Of a stretch of 64,000 nucleotides of DNA, positions 1 to 9,457 are shown in pieces. The first letter of the stretch is position 1, and every line of letters begins with the position of its first letter. Under the pieces are notes generated by a model. The model searched no databases and was not told the DNA's origin. It saw only the letters and a program-made list of their open reading frames with translations. The stretch is from Roseibium alexandrii DFL-11 (GTDB taxonomy: Bacteria > Pseudomonadota > Alphaproteobacteria > Rhizobiales > Stappiaceae), in NCBI RefSeq assembly GCF_000158095.2, contig NZ_CM011002.1, positions 1,131,228-1,195,227 on the forward strand, given 5' to 3'. Made by a program: the position numbers and the translations under genes.

Positions 1-1
1 A

Positions 2-799
2 ATGCCCGTTCATGACCTTGCGGCCGCCGCTGCGGCTTTCGAGCGGCTCGGGTTCACGGCATCGCCGGAAAATCGCCATTCCTGGGGAACTGCCAACCGG
101 CTGATTCAGTTGGACGGCTTTTTCATTGAAATCCTCTCCATCGCCGACGACAGCCTGATCACGGAAACTCAGGGCTCAACGTTCTCTTTCGGCGGCTTCA
201 ACCGGGCATTCCTGAAAAAGCGGGAAGGGGCCAGCATGCTGGTCCTCGACAGTGTGGATCCCAAGATAGACCGGTCCGATTTCGAACAGGCCGGTTTGCA
301 GCTTTATGACCCGTTTTCATTTGAACGGGTGGCCAACCGGCCGGATGGAACGAAGGCGCAAGTGGGGTTTGATCTGACAATCGTTGGAGATCCTGAGAGC
401 TGTGAGATCGGTTACTTCACCTGCCACAACCGTTTTCCGGAGAACTTCTGGCAGCCAGCGGTGCAAAACCATGCCAATGGCGCTCAGACCGTCAAAGCTG
501 TTTACATGATCGCCAAGGATCCGTCTGATCATCACGAGTTCTTGGGTGGTTTCACTGGCCAGCGGGAGATGCGGGCAACCAGCCTTGGCCTTGAACTTGA
601 AACAGCACGTGGTCAGGTCGTGGTTCTTAATCCGCGCGCCTATAGATCCTTGATCGGGGATAAGGCCGCCGATGCTGTGTCAGGCGATCTTCCGCAAATC
701 GCAGCGCTCGAAGTCGGCTGCAAAGGTCTGAAAACGCGCCAAGTGGTGCCTGCAAATGATTTGTTTGGCCTGACGCTTATCTTAAGCCCGGCTGGCTGA
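2..799 (+). CDS. VOC/glyoxalase-like domain protein, 5' end outside the window
   Basis: The frame is open at the left edge, and the first Met (PVHDLAAAAAAFERLGF) matches the inside of the first beta-alpha unit of VOC proteins, which normally starts with a few more residues ending in DH-L-V. The real start is therefore probably just left of base 1. Visible family signs are the F-E-R-L-G-F helix end, H-S-W-G-T-A-N-R, and F-I-E-I-L-S, typical of Glyoxalase_3-like VOC proteins that bind a metal or small ligand. The 265 residues seen would form two VOC halves. No substrate can be named. It has no operon partner here: 150 bp of non-coding DNA separates it from the next gene. Confidence 0.7.
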   Translation: MPVHDLAAAAAAFERLGFTASPENRHSWGTANRLIQLDGFFIEILSIADDSLITETQGSTFSFGGFNRAFLKKREGASMLVLDSVDPKIDRSDFEQAGLQLYDPFSFERVANRPDGTKAQVGFDLTIVGDPESCEIGYFTCHNRFPENFWQPAVQNHANGAQTVKAVYMIAKDPSDHHEFLGGFTGQREMRATSLGLELETARGQVVVLNPRAYRSLIGDKAADAVSGDLPQIAALEVGCKGLKTRQVVPANDLFGLTLILSPAG

Positions 800-959
800 T
801 TCTCGCTTCTCAGACCGCCTCTGCCATGCAGGGATGGCTGTCACCACTGCCAGTCACGTCTTCGCGACAGCCCTTGTTGAAACTCTAAGTCGCAATATAT
901 CCGACTAAGAACGCGATCGGTTTCGTCTCGCGATTTGGATCTCGGAGCGTGTGATTGTC

Positions 960-1145
960 ATGATCAAGATGCGGTTTGAGGCTTTGGCGCCAAAGATTGC
1001 CATTGCCGCACTTTCGGCGATTGTGTTGGCTGGCTGCTCGCCGACCGCCAATACTGGCGGAAGCACCAGTGGTTTTTCTAATGGAACGTATATTGAGCCG
1101 CCGCCACGGCAAGTCGGACGCGGACAGTCTGGCGGTGGGCGCTGA
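960..1145 (+). CDS. Small lipoprotein, tandem paralogue 1 of 3
   Basis: About 61 residues. A basic, hydrophobic leader ends in the lipobox L-A-G-C, so the mature protein would be a roughly 35-residue lipid-anchored peptide beginning C-S-P-T. The tail reads G-T-Y-I-E-P-P-P-R-Q-V-G-R-G..G-G-G-R and is shared with the next two genes. Starts are possible at GTG 951, ATG 960 and ATG 969. GGAG at 944-947 is close to 951 and far from 960, so the choice is uncertain. The lipobox makes an envelope location likely. The conserved Pro-rich, Gly/Arg tail has no function I recognise. It lies upstream of the RND efflux operon, but the gaps between do not suggest co-transcription. Confidence 0.65.
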   Translation: MIKMRFEALAPKIAIAALSAIVLAGCSPTANTGGSTSGFSNGTYIEPPPRQVGRGQSGGGR

Positions 1146-1273
1146 CCAGCTCATACCGATCCATCGTCCCCACCCGAGCTTATTAGCAGTAGCCTGCTGG
1201 CAGTTGGCTCTTGCGCCGACAGGGTTAGGGCGGATGAGCGAAACTGTAAGAATGTTTGAATGGATGGCGTTTG

Positions 1274-1468
1274 ATGAAATCTGAAAGACTAAAAATTGCA
1301 TCCCGGTTTCTCGTTCCAATGCTGTTAACTGGCGCTGTGTTGGTTGGGTGTTCTCCAACCACAAACAGCGGTCAAGGTTCGACAGCAGAAGTCGGGACTT
1401 TCACGAACGGCAAGTATAATGCCCCGCCGCCTCGATTTGTCGGCAGCGGGATGGGCGGCGGGCGCTAA
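1274..1468 (+). CDS. Small lipoprotein, tandem paralogue 2 of 3
   Basis: 64 residues from ATG 1274 (an in-frame TTG at 1256 adds six residues but is a poorer start). The hydrophobic leader ends in L-V-G-C followed by S-P-T-T, a good lipobox. The tail F-T-N-G-K-Y-N-A-P-P-P-R-F-V-G-S-G-M-G-G-G-R aligns with both neighbours. Lipobox and tail positions match paralogues 1 and 3, with a repeat distance of roughly 310-330 bp, as expected for a local tandem duplication that has since diverged. Function unknown; probably an outer- or inner-membrane anchored peptide. Confidence 0.65.
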   Translation: MKSERLKIASRFLVPMLLTGAVLVGCSPTTNSGQGSTAEVGTFTNGKYNAPPPRFVGSGMGGGR

Positions 1469-1601
1469 ACTGCGCCAAATGGTCCACTGCGGGCTCTTGA
1501 TAAAGCTCAAAATCGCCTTCAAGATATGACAATCGCTTCAGGCGCAAGGTGTGGAATGCGACATGCGCGTTTAGCCGGAAGATTTGGATGGACGTTGTCT
1601 C

Positions 1602-1793
1602 ATGAATGCTTATCAGTCCAAGAGGTCAATACGTGTTCTTGTCCAAACGCTGCTGATCGGCGCGGTGTTGGTTGGGTGTTCCCCAACCACGGGTGGGGGA
1701 TCCGGCCCAACGCCAGGTGAACCCGGCACCTACGTTGGCGGTAAATATATTGAACCGCCGCCTCGGCGAGTCGGAAGCGGTGGTGGCCGCTGA
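1602..1793 (+). CDS. Small lipoprotein, tandem paralogue 3 of 3
   Basis: 63 residues from ATG 1602 (ATG 1584 in frame is also possible). The leader ends in L-V-G-C-S-P-T-T, identical around the lipobox to paralogue 2. The tail G-T-Y-V-G-G-K-Y-I-E-P-P-P-R-R-V-G-S-G-G-G-R is the cleanest copy of the shared C-terminal motif. It is the last of the three copies; 283 bp with no recognisable gene separate it from the RND adaptor gene. Function unknown. Confidence 0.65.
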   Translation: MNAYQSKRSIRVLVQTLLIGAVLVGCSPTTGGGSGPTPGEPGTYVGGKYIEPPPRRVGSGGGR

Positions 1794-2076
1794 ACCGAAC
1801 ATCATGCGTGAGGTGATCCGTGAATAGGCGCTTTCCCGTGCGTTTGTGGAAACTTCGGAAATCCTTTGCCAGTTCATTCGTCTGGCCACTTTAGTGCAAC
1901 AATTCTGCAGATATTCAGGTCTTCGCTCGGGTGGTTCGTTGAAAATACTCCAGCGGCTTCTGAAACTTGCGCGCTGTGAAAGTTGAATAATCGCTTGTTG
2001 AAACGGGAACTCCTTTTATAGTGAAAGGCAAATCACTGGTCTGGCCGGATCGGCCATCACGTGGGAGCCTACCCTT

Positions 2077-3240
2077 ATGTTTTTTGAGCGTTTTAGCCTC
2101 AAAACCCGTTTCGCCGCTGCACCGTTGTTAGCTGCTGCTGTCCTCGCAGGATGTTCTGATGACAGCACAAACCAGCAGTCTGAAGCACCACCGCCTCCGG
2201 CAGTGACAGTTGCGAAGATTGAAAAAACCGACATTCGACAGAGTGCGCGTTTTGTTGGTCAAGTCGCTGCTGTTGATCAGGTTGACCTCGTGGCCCGGGT
2301 TAGTGGGTTCCTGGAAAACAAGGCCGTTCCGGATGGGTCGGTCGTTAAAAAAGGCGATCAGCTTTTCACAATTGAAAAGGCCCAATATGAAGCATCGCTG
2401 TTGAAGGCCAAGGCAGATGTTGCCAGCGCCAAGGCGGATGCGGCGCTGAAGGCTGCTGATGAAAAGCGCGACAAGGATCTTTTTGAAAAAGGCCATGTGT
2501 CGGAAGCCGCATACGAAGCGACACTGGCTCAGAAAGAGCAAGCTGAAGCCTTGGTCGAGGCCGCGGAATCAGCCCAGAAACAAGCAGAGTTGAACCTCAG
2601 CTATACGGATGTGTCTGCGCCATTCCCCGGCCAGATGGGCAAGACGACCTACAGCGTGGGCGAAGTTGTCGGCCCGAACACCCAGCCGCTTGCCAAACTC
2701 ATTCGACTTGCACCTGTCTATGTGAATTTCTCTGTGAGCGAGTCGGAATATCTCAATGCTGTACAGAACCACGGTATCAACCCATCTGACATTGATGCGA
2801 GCAAGTCTCCCGATATCAAGCTGATCCTTCCGAATGGCCAGCAATATGAGGAAGTTGGAAAGATTGTCTATATCGACAACGCAGTCGACCCAACCACCGG
2901 GACGATCGCTTTCCGTGGCCAGTTTACCAATAAGGACATCCGTCTACTGGCTGGGACATATGTCACCGTCATTCTTGAGGCTCCGGAAACAGAAACAGCC
3001 CTTGTTGTGCCGCAATCTGCAATCCAGCGGGATCAGCAGGGTGATTTTGCGCTTCAGGTCGCCGACGACAAAACCGTGAAGCAGGTCTATCTCGATCTGG
3101 GCCAGCAGGTCGACACGAATTTCGTTGTCAAAAAAGGCCTCGATGAGGGCGCTGAAGTGATTGTCGAAGGGCTGCAGAAAGTCCGCCCGGGCGTTGAGGT
3201 CGATCCGGTTCTTGCCTCACAGCCGGCGGAGAGCAGCTAA
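2077..3240 (+). CDS. RND efflux periplasmic adaptor (membrane fusion lipoprotein)
   Basis: 387 residues. This is the AcrA/MexA/BepF-type adaptor that links an RND pump to an outer-membrane channel. A signal sequence ends in the lipobox L-A-G-C (about residues 24-27), so it is a lipoprotein. The following parts are visible: a barrel-sandwich half (V-D-L-V-A-R-V-S-G-F-L-E), a long Ala/Lys/Glu-rich helical hairpin (about residues 105-180), then L-S-Y-T-D-V-S-A-P-F, which closes the lipoyl domain, and the beta-barrel part with D-P-T-T-G-T. The stop codon abuts the ATG of the pump gene, so the two are one operon. No TolC-type gene is present in the window. Substrates cannot be told from sequence; no regulator gene is adjacent. 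Confidence 0.93.
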   Translation: MFFERFSLKTRFAAAPLLAAAVLAGCSDDSTNQQSEAPPPPAVTVAKIEKTDIRQSARFVGQVAAVDQVDLVARVSGFLENKAVPDGSVVKKGDQLFTIEKAQYEASLLKAKADVASAKADAALKAADEKRDKDLFEKGHVSEAAYEATLAQKEQAEALVEAAESAQKQAELNLSYTDVSAPFPGQMGKTTYSVGEVVGPNTQPLAKLIRLAPVYVNFSVSESEYLNAVQNHGINPSDIDASKSPDIKLILPNGQQYEEVGKIVYIDNAVDPTTGTIAFRGQFTNKDIRLLAGTYVTVILEAPETETALVVPQSAIQRDQQGDFALQVADDKTVKQVYLDLGQQVDTNFVVKKGLDEGAEVIVEGLQKVRPGVEVDPVLASQPAESS

Positions 3241-6200
3241 ATGTTTTCACGCTTTTTTATCTACCGGCCGAAATTCGCGCTGGTCATTTCGATTGTGATT
3301 ACGCTCGCCGGCTTGTTGGGATATGTGTCCCTGCCGGTCGAGCAATTTCCAAATATTACCCCTCCGGTGGTGAACGTTGCAGCCACCTATACAGGTGCGA
3401 ACGCCGAGGTTTTGGAAGAAACGGTTGCAGCGCCCATTGAGGCGCAGGTGAACGGCGTTGACGACATGATCTACATGCAGTCGACGAGCAACGACAGCGG
3501 CAATTATTCACTCAATGTCACCTTTGCCGTCGGAACGGACCCGGATATCGCGACGGTCAACGTGCAGAACCGAGTCAGCCAGGCGGCCAGCCAGTTGCCG
3601 TCTGAAGTGACGCAAAACGGGGTGACCGTGCAAAAAGCCAGCACGAACATGCTGCTGGTTGTCACGCTTTATTCGCCGAACGGCACGTATGATGAGTTGT
3701 TCCTGTCGAACTATGCTTCGATCTACATGAAGGATTCGCTTGCGCGTGTTCAGGGGGTTGGTCGCGCCGATGTTATGACCGACTTCGCTTACGCGATGCG
3801 TATTTGGCTGGATCCGGACCGCCTTGCCAGCCTTGGCATGACGCCGACCGACTTTATCAACGCGGTTCGTGATCAGAACATTCAAGTGGCAGCGGGCCAG
3901 ATCGGGGCGCCACCTGTTCCGGCTGGACAGCAATTCCAATACACGATCAAGGCAGAAGGCCGTCTGGCGGAAGCTGAACAATTCGAGCAGATCGTTTTGC
4001 GGACCGGTTCCGATGGCGCGGTTGTGACCATTGGGGATGTGGCCCGCGTTGAACGCGGCGCGCAGTTCTACAATGCGAGCGGTCAGTTCAACGGTCAGCC
4101 GTCGACTGTCCTGGCGATCTACCAGGCACCCGGCGCGAATGCGCTCGCGGTTGCAGACGCTGTGAAAGCACGTCTTGTGTCGCTCTCGGAAAACTTCCCG
4201 GAAGATGTTGAATATGGAGTGCCGTTCGACACCACGGATTTCGTGCAGCAGTCTTTGAACGACGTGATTTCAACCCTGTTCCTGACCTTCCTGCTGGTTG
4301 TGTCGGTCGTGTTTATCTTCCTGGGGAATTGGCGGGCGACGATTATCCCGACTGTTGCCATCCCGGTCTCTCTCATCGGAACGTTTGGTGTTCTTCTTGC
4401 GCTTGGAATGTCGCTGAACACCATCTCCTTGTTCGCGCTCGTGCTGGCGATCGGGATCGTGGTGGATGACGCGATTGTCGTCGTCGAGAACGTCGAACGC
4501 ATCATTGCGGATGAGGGGCTTGGGCCGAAGGAAGCCACGGCCAAAGCGATGTTGCAGATTACCGGCCCTGTTGTTGCAACAACTCTGGTTTTGCTTGCGG
4601 TTTTCGTTCCGACCATCTTTATGCCGGGGATCACCGGCCAGCTCTATTCTCAGTTTGCGGTTACGATTTCCGTTTCGGTAGTCATTTCTTCGATCAATGC
4701 GTTGACGCTGTCTCCGGCACTCTGTGGCCTCATCCTGAAGGCACGGTCCGGTCCGCCCAAGGGTATCATGGGTATATTTGACCGTGGCATCATGTCGATC
4801 CGTGATGGGTATACGGCGATTGTGCGCCGCTTGGTGCGTGTTGCTGTCCTGTCGTTGGTGGTGGTCGCCGGTGCGGTGGCCATGATCATGACGCTCGGCA
4901 GCACATTGCCGCAGGGCTTCTTGCCGCTCGAAGATCAGGGATACCTGATGGTCGATGTTCAGCTCCCGGATGGGGCTGCGCTTGGACGGACAGAGGGTGT
5001 CACGCAACAGGTCGTGGATTTGGCGACCAAGACTCCGGGTGTTGAAAACATCGTCCTTGTGAATGGATACTCGATCCTCAATGGGGCCACCTCTTCGAAT
5101 TCTGCGCTGGTGATTGCAACAATGACCGGGTGGGATGAGCGCCAGGAACCAGGGCTCGATATCAATTCAATTTTGGGCAAGTTCTGGGCGGAGTTTTCAA
5201 CGATCCCTGGCGCAAACATCATCGCCTTTAACCCGCCACCGATCCCGGGCCTTGGGACCACCGGCGGTGTTCAGGCGATGCTGCAGCAGACAGCGGGCGG
5301 CAGTCCGCAGGACCTGGCATCTGCCGTGGGGTCAATGGTCTACTCGGCGAACCAAAACCCCGCGATTGCAAGGGCCTATTCGACGTTCCGCGCGAATGTC
5401 CCGCAGGTGTTTGTCGATCTCGATCGTGAGAAGGCCAAAACGCTTCAGGTGAACGTGTCAGACGTGTTCACAACGCTGCAAGCTTATCTTGGTTCGTACT
5501 ATATCAACGACTTCAACATTTTCGGCCGCGTTTACAAAGTCATGATCCAGGCCGAGGGACAGTTCCGTGACCGAGTGGATGACATTGGTAATCTCTATGT
5601 CCGCTCAGCCGACGGAACCATGGTGCCCTTGCGCAGTTTGGTGACAACGGAAAATGTACTCGGACCGCAGATCCTGACTCGATACAACATGTTCCGTTCC
5701 GCGGCCCTCATGGCCGATCCGGCGCCCGGCGCATCGACGGGTGTCGTGATCAATGCTGTTGAGCAAGCGGCGGTGGAAGCGATGCCTCCGGGGTATGCCT
5801 ATGAATGGACGGGCACAGCGCAACAGCAGCAAGGCTCCGGTTCGATCGTGATGTTCATTCTCATGCTGTCGGTCATTTTCACCTATCTCTTCCTGGTGGC
5901 TCAGTATGAGAGTTGGACGATGCCCGTGGCGATCCTGATGTCGGTCACATTCGCGCTTCTTGGTGCGTTGGTGGCGGTGGCGGTGACCGGTGGGGATGTC
6001 AACCTCTATACCCAGATCGGTATGATCATGTTGATCGGTCTTGGGGCGAAGAATGCGATCCTGATCGTCGAATTCGCGATTGAACAACGCGAAAATGGCA
6101 TGTCGATCAAGGACGCGGCCATTGAGGCCGCGCATTTGAGGTTCCGGGCCGTTATGATGACGGCATTGTCGTTCCTTCTTGGGGTCGTTCCATTGATGAC

Positions 6201-6420
6201 CGCATCGAGTGCCGGCGCGGCCAGCCAGAAAGCGATCGGCTTTGCTGTCTTTGGCGGAATGTTCTTCGCAACCACAATTGGCGTGATACTCATTCCGGTT
6301 CTTTATGCCAGCCTCCAGAGCATGCGCGAGACGGTCAAGGGGTGGTTCGGCTCCAAGCCGCCACAGGCGCCGTCTGAAGGCGGTGAGACAGGCGGTGAGA
6401 CAGGCGCTCAGCCGGCATAA
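3241..6420 (+). CDS. RND efflux pump, HAE1 family inner-membrane transporter
   Basis: 1059 residues, the usual AcrB/MexB/BepG length. It begins right after the adaptor stop (no gap). N-terminal F-F-I-Y-R-P-K-F-A is the first transmembrane segment. Family signs are [11 protein letters not shown] (porter-domain start), the TM4 proton-relay stretch with [13 protein letters not shown] (two Asp), and the second-half repeat with [13 protein letters not shown] (Lys). Two sets of periplasmic loops flank 12 predicted TM helices. It should export hydrophobic or amphiphilic compounds by proton antiport as a trimer with the upstream adaptor. The C-terminal tail is Gly/Glu rich with a short G-G-E-T-G repeat. 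A terminator follows within 30 bp. Confidence 0.95.
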   Translation: MFSRFFIYRPKFALVISIVITLAGLLGYVSLPVEQFPNITPPVVNVAATYTGANAEVLEETVAAPIEAQVNGVDDMIYMQSTSNDSGNYSLNVTFAVGTDPDIATVNVQNRVSQAASQLPSEVTQNGVTVQKASTNMLLVVTLYSPNGTYDELFLSNYASIYMKDSLARVQGVGRADVMTDFAYAMRIWLDPDRLASLGMTPTDFINAVRDQNIQVAAGQIGAPPVPAGQQFQYTIKAEGRLAEAEQFEQIVLRTGSDGAVVTIGDVARVERGAQFYNASGQFNGQPSTVLAIYQAPGANALAVADAVKARLVSLSENFPEDVEYGVPFDTTDFVQQSLNDVISTLFLTFLLVVSVVFIFLGNWRATIIPTVAIPVSLIGTFGVLLALGMSLNTISLFALVLAIGIVVDDAIVVVENVERIIADEGLGPKEATAKAMLQITGPVVATTLVLLAVFVPTIFMPGITGQLYSQFAVTISVSVVISSINALTLSPALCGLILKARSGPPKGIMGIFDRGIMSIRDGYTAIVRRLVRVAVLSLVVVAGAVAMIMTLGSTLPQGFLPLEDQGYLMVDVQLPDGAALGRTEGVTQQVVDLATKTPGVENIVLVNGYSILNGATSSNSALVIATMTGWDERQEPGLDINSILGKFWAEFSTIPGANIIAFNPPPIPGLGTTGGVQAMLQQTAGGSPQDLASAVGSMVYSANQNPAIARAYSTFRANVPQVFVDLDREKAKTLQVNVSDVFTTLQAYLGSYYINDFNIFGRVYKVMIQAEGQFRDRVDDIGNLYVRSADGTMVPLRSLVTTENVLGPQILTRYNMFRSAALMADPAPGASTGVVINAVEQAAVEAMPPGYAYEWTGTAQQQQGSGSIVMFILMLSVIFTYLFLVAQYESWTMPVAILMSVTFALLGALVAVAVTGGDVNLYTQIGMIMLIGLGAKNAILIVEFAIEQRENGMSIKDAAIEAAHLRFRAVMMTALSFLLGVVPLMTASSAGAASQKAIGFAVFGGMFFATTIGVILIPVLYASLQSMRETVKGWFGSKPPQAPSEGGETGGETGAQPA

Positions 6421-6449
6421 GCTGCGGCTTACTCTGTGCAAGGCAAAAG

Positions 6450-6477
6450 GGCTCCGGAGCAATTCGGAGCCTTTTTT
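6450..6477 (+). terminator. Rho-independent terminator of the RND operon
   Basis: Seven-base perfect stem GGCTCCG / CGGAGCC (6450-6456 and 6465-6471) with an 8-nt loop, followed by TTTTTT. It lies 30 bp after the pump stop codon and fits intrinsic termination of the two-gene efflux transcript. Confidence 0.9.
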
Positions 6478-6763
6478 GTATCAGCCTTTCGGGTGCATCG
6501 CTGGCATCCTATCGACGATGGTCGGGATCAAAAACAGATGCCTGCGTGTTGTTCTTAGAAAAGACGCTCGTTGCGTCTGCAGTAATTCGGTTTGCAATTG
6601 ATTCTGAAATGCAGAATCGATTTGCTTCCCGAGGCCGTGCTAAGCGCTGCTGCTCCAATGCAATGAAAAGGCTGCAGGCCCATGGTTGAACGAGCTTGAT
6701 TGAGGAGTTGCAATATCTATGATTGCGCTTCCAGCGGGATCTGATAATTTTCGTGGAGGAAAT

Positions 6764-6815
6764 TTGGTGAGCCGACAGGGGTTCGAACCCTGGACCTACT
6801 GATTAAAAGTCAGTT
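6764..6815. repeat. attL core, 52-bp direct repeat of the tRNA-Lys 3' half
   Basis: Identical over 52 bp to 31511-31562. On the tRNA this covers position 26 (start of the anticodon stem), through the UUU anticodon and T arm, to the encoded CCA plus one base. The 5' half of a tRNA is missing here, so this copy is not a functional tRNA. The first base after the match differs between the two copies, fixing the inner limit at 6815. Confidence 0.93.
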
Positions 6816-6828
6816 TTTATCGATATTT

Positions 6829-6854
6829 CCTGATGCAGCCTGATAAAACCTGAC
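6829..6854. promoter_or_regulatory. Three CCTGAT/CCTGAC repeats with 10-bp phasing near attL
   Basis: CCTGAT starts at 6829 and 6839, and CCTGAC at 6849, so the three copies lie on the same DNA face just inside the left attachment core. Helically phased short repeats beside att are usual for an excisionase (AlpA/Xis-type) or IHF-like architectural protein. This is inference; I see no matching set at the right end. Confidence 0.4.
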
Positions 6855-6929
6855 ATCAAAAAACTCAGTCTATTCAATAATCTATAGCGGAAAACCGTTG
6901 AATCGCTTGCCGGAATCCGTTACGCGTTG

Positions 6930-6949
6930 GGTGCTACGTGGGTGCTATG
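6930..6949. promoter_or_regulatory. Putative integrase arm-type sites, left end
   Basis: GGTGCTACG at 6930-6938 and GGTGCTATG at 6941-6949, an 11-bp spaced direct pair about 115 bp inside the attL core. The same pair, same orientation and same 11-bp spacing, occurs at 31445-31464 near attR. Matching paired repeats near both ends fit the arm-binding sites of the integrase N-terminal domain. Confidence 0.6.
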
Positions 6950-6980
6950 CCCGCGACCGTGACACCCAAAAGGCGCTCAA

Positions 6981-8231
6981 ATGGACATCCCAGCACTTAC
7001 CGAAAGCAGTATCAAAAAGATCACCGTCGAGAAGCCGATCGATATCAACGACACCGGCGCCGGGCGTGTTGGCATCCTAAAGCTGCGCGTAACACCGGCC
7101 GGAAAGAAAACCTGGGTTTGCCGGTTCCGATCGCCGGTTGAGGTAGGTAAGGACGGCAAGGGCAAGAATCGCCGACTGGAGCTGGGCGAGTGGCCAGCAT
7201 TGCCGGTGAAGGATGCCCGCAAGAAGGCGCTCGCAGTGAAAGCCATTGTAGATGGCGGTGACGATCCGACACTCCGGAAAGAGCTCAAAGGTGCGGAGAC
7301 GATCCGGGATCTGGTCGCGTGGTATATGACGATCATCGATCTGAAGCCAAACACGCTGCGCGAGCGCGAGCGGCAACTCGATAACGTGATCCTTCCCAAG
7401 GTTGGCGACATAAGGCTCTCAAAGGTGAATTACAGCGTCCTGGCGTCGGTCTGGGAGCCTTATGAGGTTGCGGATAAAAAGCGGATGGCGTCGGCACTGT
7501 TCGCAACGCTCCGGCATCTGTTCAATGAGGCCCATGAGCGCGGCCGGATTGCCGAAAACCCATTGCTTGGCCGGAAGCTGAAAATCAAACCAGTACGGCG
7601 CAAGCGTTATCTGCGCGTCAATGAAACCATAAACGAGGTGGCAGCGTTCTGGCATGGGTTGGACGCGGTTCCACTTGATCAAGTGACAAAGATCGCTCTC
7701 CGGCTCCGGCTACTTACCGGCCAGCGGACAGAGGAGATTTACGGGATGCGGGAATCTGAATTCATCGCAGATGATCTGTGGTTCCTGTCCGCTGATCGAA
7801 CCAAGAACGGCGAGGAGCATATCGTGCCGATGTCACCGATGGCGCTCGACCTGATCAATGAGGCGCGGGCGTTGGCGCAACGAAAGCGCGGCGATGAAAC
7901 CGATCTGATCTTTCCATCCCTGACACGATCGATTCCCAAGCGATGGGTTCCAACGGCGGTGGGTGTGATGTCGAAAGCGATCAACCGAAACTATGAGGCC
8001 ATGGGGCTGGAGCACTTCACACCGCACGATTTGCGCCGGACGCTCTCGACGCACTGCAGCCGGATAGGTTGCCGGGCGGAGGCTGTCGAGCGGTTTGTGA
8101 ACCACATTTCAGGGCATCGGGCAGGGGTGGCTGGCACTTACAACGTGGGCGACGATCACGAACATATTGGAGCGATGCGGGGCGTGGCGATGGCTTGGGA
8201 GGCTGAGTTAAAACGACTGATCGCCACATGA
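6981..8231 (+). CDS. int: Tyrosine recombinase/integrase, P4 (DUF4102) type
   Basis: 416 residues, the usual length for this family. The N-terminal DUF4102-like arm-binding part contains L-R-V-T-P-A-G-K-K-T-W and L-G-E-W-P-A-L-P-V-K-D-A-R. A SAM-like core-binding region follows (about 95-190). In the catalytic domain I place R249 (G-Q-R-T-E-E-I), H349-x-x-R352 (H-D-L-R-R), H379 (G-H-R) and the nucleophile Y387 (G-T-Y-N), all at canonical spacing, so it looks active. It reads away from attL, which it would recombine with attR at tRNA-Lys. The arm-site pair lies 30 bp upstream of the start, so integrase binding could also repress its own promoter. That last point is inference. Confidence 0.95.
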   Translation: MDIPALTESSIKKITVEKPIDINDTGAGRVGILKLRVTPAGKKTWVCRFRSPVEVGKDGKGKNRRLELGEWPALPVKDARKKALAVKAIVDGGDDPTLRKELKGAETIRDLVAWYMTIIDLKPNTLRERERQLDNVILPKVGDIRLSKVNYSVLASVWEPYEVADKKRMASALFATLRHLFNEAHERGRIAENPLLGRKLKIKPVRRKRYLRVNETINEVAAFWHGLDAVPLDQVTKIALRLRLLTGQRTEEIYGMRESEFIADDLWFLSADRTKNGEEHIVPMSPMALDLINEARALAQRKRGDETDLIFPSLTRSIPKRWVPTAVGVMSKAINRNYEAMGLEHFTPHDLRRTLSTHCSRIGCRAEAVERFVNHISGHRAGVAGTYNVGDDHEHIGAMRGVAMAWEAELKRLIAT

Positions 8232-8335
8232 TGTGAGGGCGTAGACTCGCGGCACAATATGATGTGTTCGGGTTGTTGCTATCGCTGATAGGTGCTGATT
8301 ATTGGTGAGATCGACTGAAAACAGGAGGTCTCAAA

Positions 8336-8521
8336 ATGGACATGCAACTTATATCCCCCGCCGAAGTCTGCAAGAGGTTCGGCATCGGCATCGCCACCCT
8401 TGCCCGCATTCGGAAGCGGGACGAAAGCTTTCCTAAACCGTTCAAGCTGTCTGGAAGCCGTATAGGCTTTGCTGAGCATGAATTGACCGCATGGCTTGAA
8501 TCGCGCCGGGCGGTGACATGA
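8336..8521 (+). CDS. AlpA-family regulator / excisionase-like HTH
   Basis: 61 residues. S-P-A-E-V-C-K-R-F-G-I-G-I-A-T-L-A-R-I is a MerR/AlpA-type winged helix-turn-helix; F-P-K-P-F-K-L-S-G-S-R-I-G-F is the wing, and E-H-E-L-T-A-W-L-E-S-R the last helix. This is the standard length and pattern of AlpA/Xis proteins next to P4-type integrases, which act as excision factors and transcription activators. AGGAGG with good spacing precedes ATG 8336. A second in-frame ATG two codons on is possible. The 10-bp phased CCTGA repeats beside attL are plausible binding sites. Confidence 0.88.
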   Translation: MDMQLISPAEVCKRFGIGIATLARIRKRDESFPKPFKLSGSRIGFAEHELTAWLESRRAVT

Positions 8522-8604
8522 CTCACGGCGCCGGGCGGGGGCTGGATCATTCTATATGCGCCGGGCGATCCTCTCAGAGTTCAACCTGAAAGGAGGCCTT
8601 CCCG

Positions 8605-9210
8605 ATGATTTACTGCAATGCAAGCCGCGCCGGAGTTGTCCTGTCTGCGAATCCAATCCCCGATGCCGTCCTATGGGCACTGCCAACCCCGAACGGCATC
8701 TGCGAGGAAACGCTGATCTCCTCGATCGACACCCGCAAACCAGACAAAGACCTGAAGGCGATCGTCAAAGATGAGTTGGCGATCTATTGGGAGGCAGACC
8801 GCCAGGGTTTGACCCTTGATCGCCCGACTGAGAAGGACGGATTCAGTGCGTCCACAAATGCGGTGAGCGATGCCCTGGCAAGGGGTGAGGGCGATGGATA
8901 CGTCCTAGACTGCAAGGGCGCTTTCGACGCGAGCATGATGGTCGAGGCCAGCCTTGTCATCGTCGGGCAGAGGGTGGTTTCGAGGTTAGCCGGTTCTATC
9001 CGGGACAATCACTTCAGCAAGCCTGCAAGAGGCCTGGGGCGCTATACGCTGTTCTCCGACCTGTATGATGCGGCGACTCTGGACGGCATTCATTGCGCGG
9101 TCACGATTGGCCTGGATGCCAGTGAGCGGGCGGAGGTCGAGAAGGTTTTTGATGACTGTCCTGTCATTCATTGCCCGGCGCCCAAGGCGGTGAAGCCTAG
9201 GGCCGCATAG
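8605..9210 (+). CDS. Hypothetical protein of the element's early region
   Basis: 201 residues. AAAGGAGG lies eight bases before ATG 8605, a strong ribosome site. No signal peptide or membrane segment. The middle has the sequence G-Y-V-L-D-C-K-G-A-F-D-A-S-M-M-V-E-A-S-L-V-I-V-G, which looks like an alternating beta-strand/helix core, and the C-terminus is Pro/Lys rich. I do not recognise the family. Position between two AlpA-like genes suggests a role in regulation or early replication, but nothing in the sequence shows this. Confidence 0.7.
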   Translation: MIYCNASRAGVVLSANPIPDAVLWALPTPNGICEETLISSIDTRKPDKDLKAIVKDELAIYWEADRQGLTLDRPTEKDGFSASTNAVSDALARGEGDGYVLDCKGAFDASMMVEASLVIVGQRVVSRLAGSIRDNHFSKPARGLGRYTLFSDLYDAATLDGIHCAVTIGLDASERAEVEKVFDDCPVIHCPAPKAVKPRAA

Positions 9211-9457
9211 CGGCCGGGCGAGGGCTGGGCGTTTGCCGCGGCAAGTTATCCCAACCCTTGTGGATAATAGAAAAATGAATATCACCTGATCAGGAGTCGC
9301 AGAAATCAGCCAAAACAAGTAAATACAATCCAGAACAATCTCGAAGACTCTCTTTCACTCTCAATAGACTTTTCTATATTTCATTTCGAAGTGTTGACTC
9401 GTGTTGGTTACTTCAGCAATCATGTATTCAGTTGCACCAAACCAAGGAGTTAATTCA

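Noticed and set aside
885..1889. Minus-strand ORFs opposite the small lipoproteins
   Set aside because: No ribosome sites or motifs; the plus strand has three aligned lipoboxes.
3508..6462. Minus-strand ORFs across the RND pump gene
   Set aside because: Antisense shadows of a clear 1059-residue transporter; translations are Arg/His-rich without domain pattern.
6764..6815. Second tRNA-Lys gene
   Set aside because: Only the 3' two thirds are present; acceptor 5' strand and D arm are missing, so it is an attachment-site fragment.
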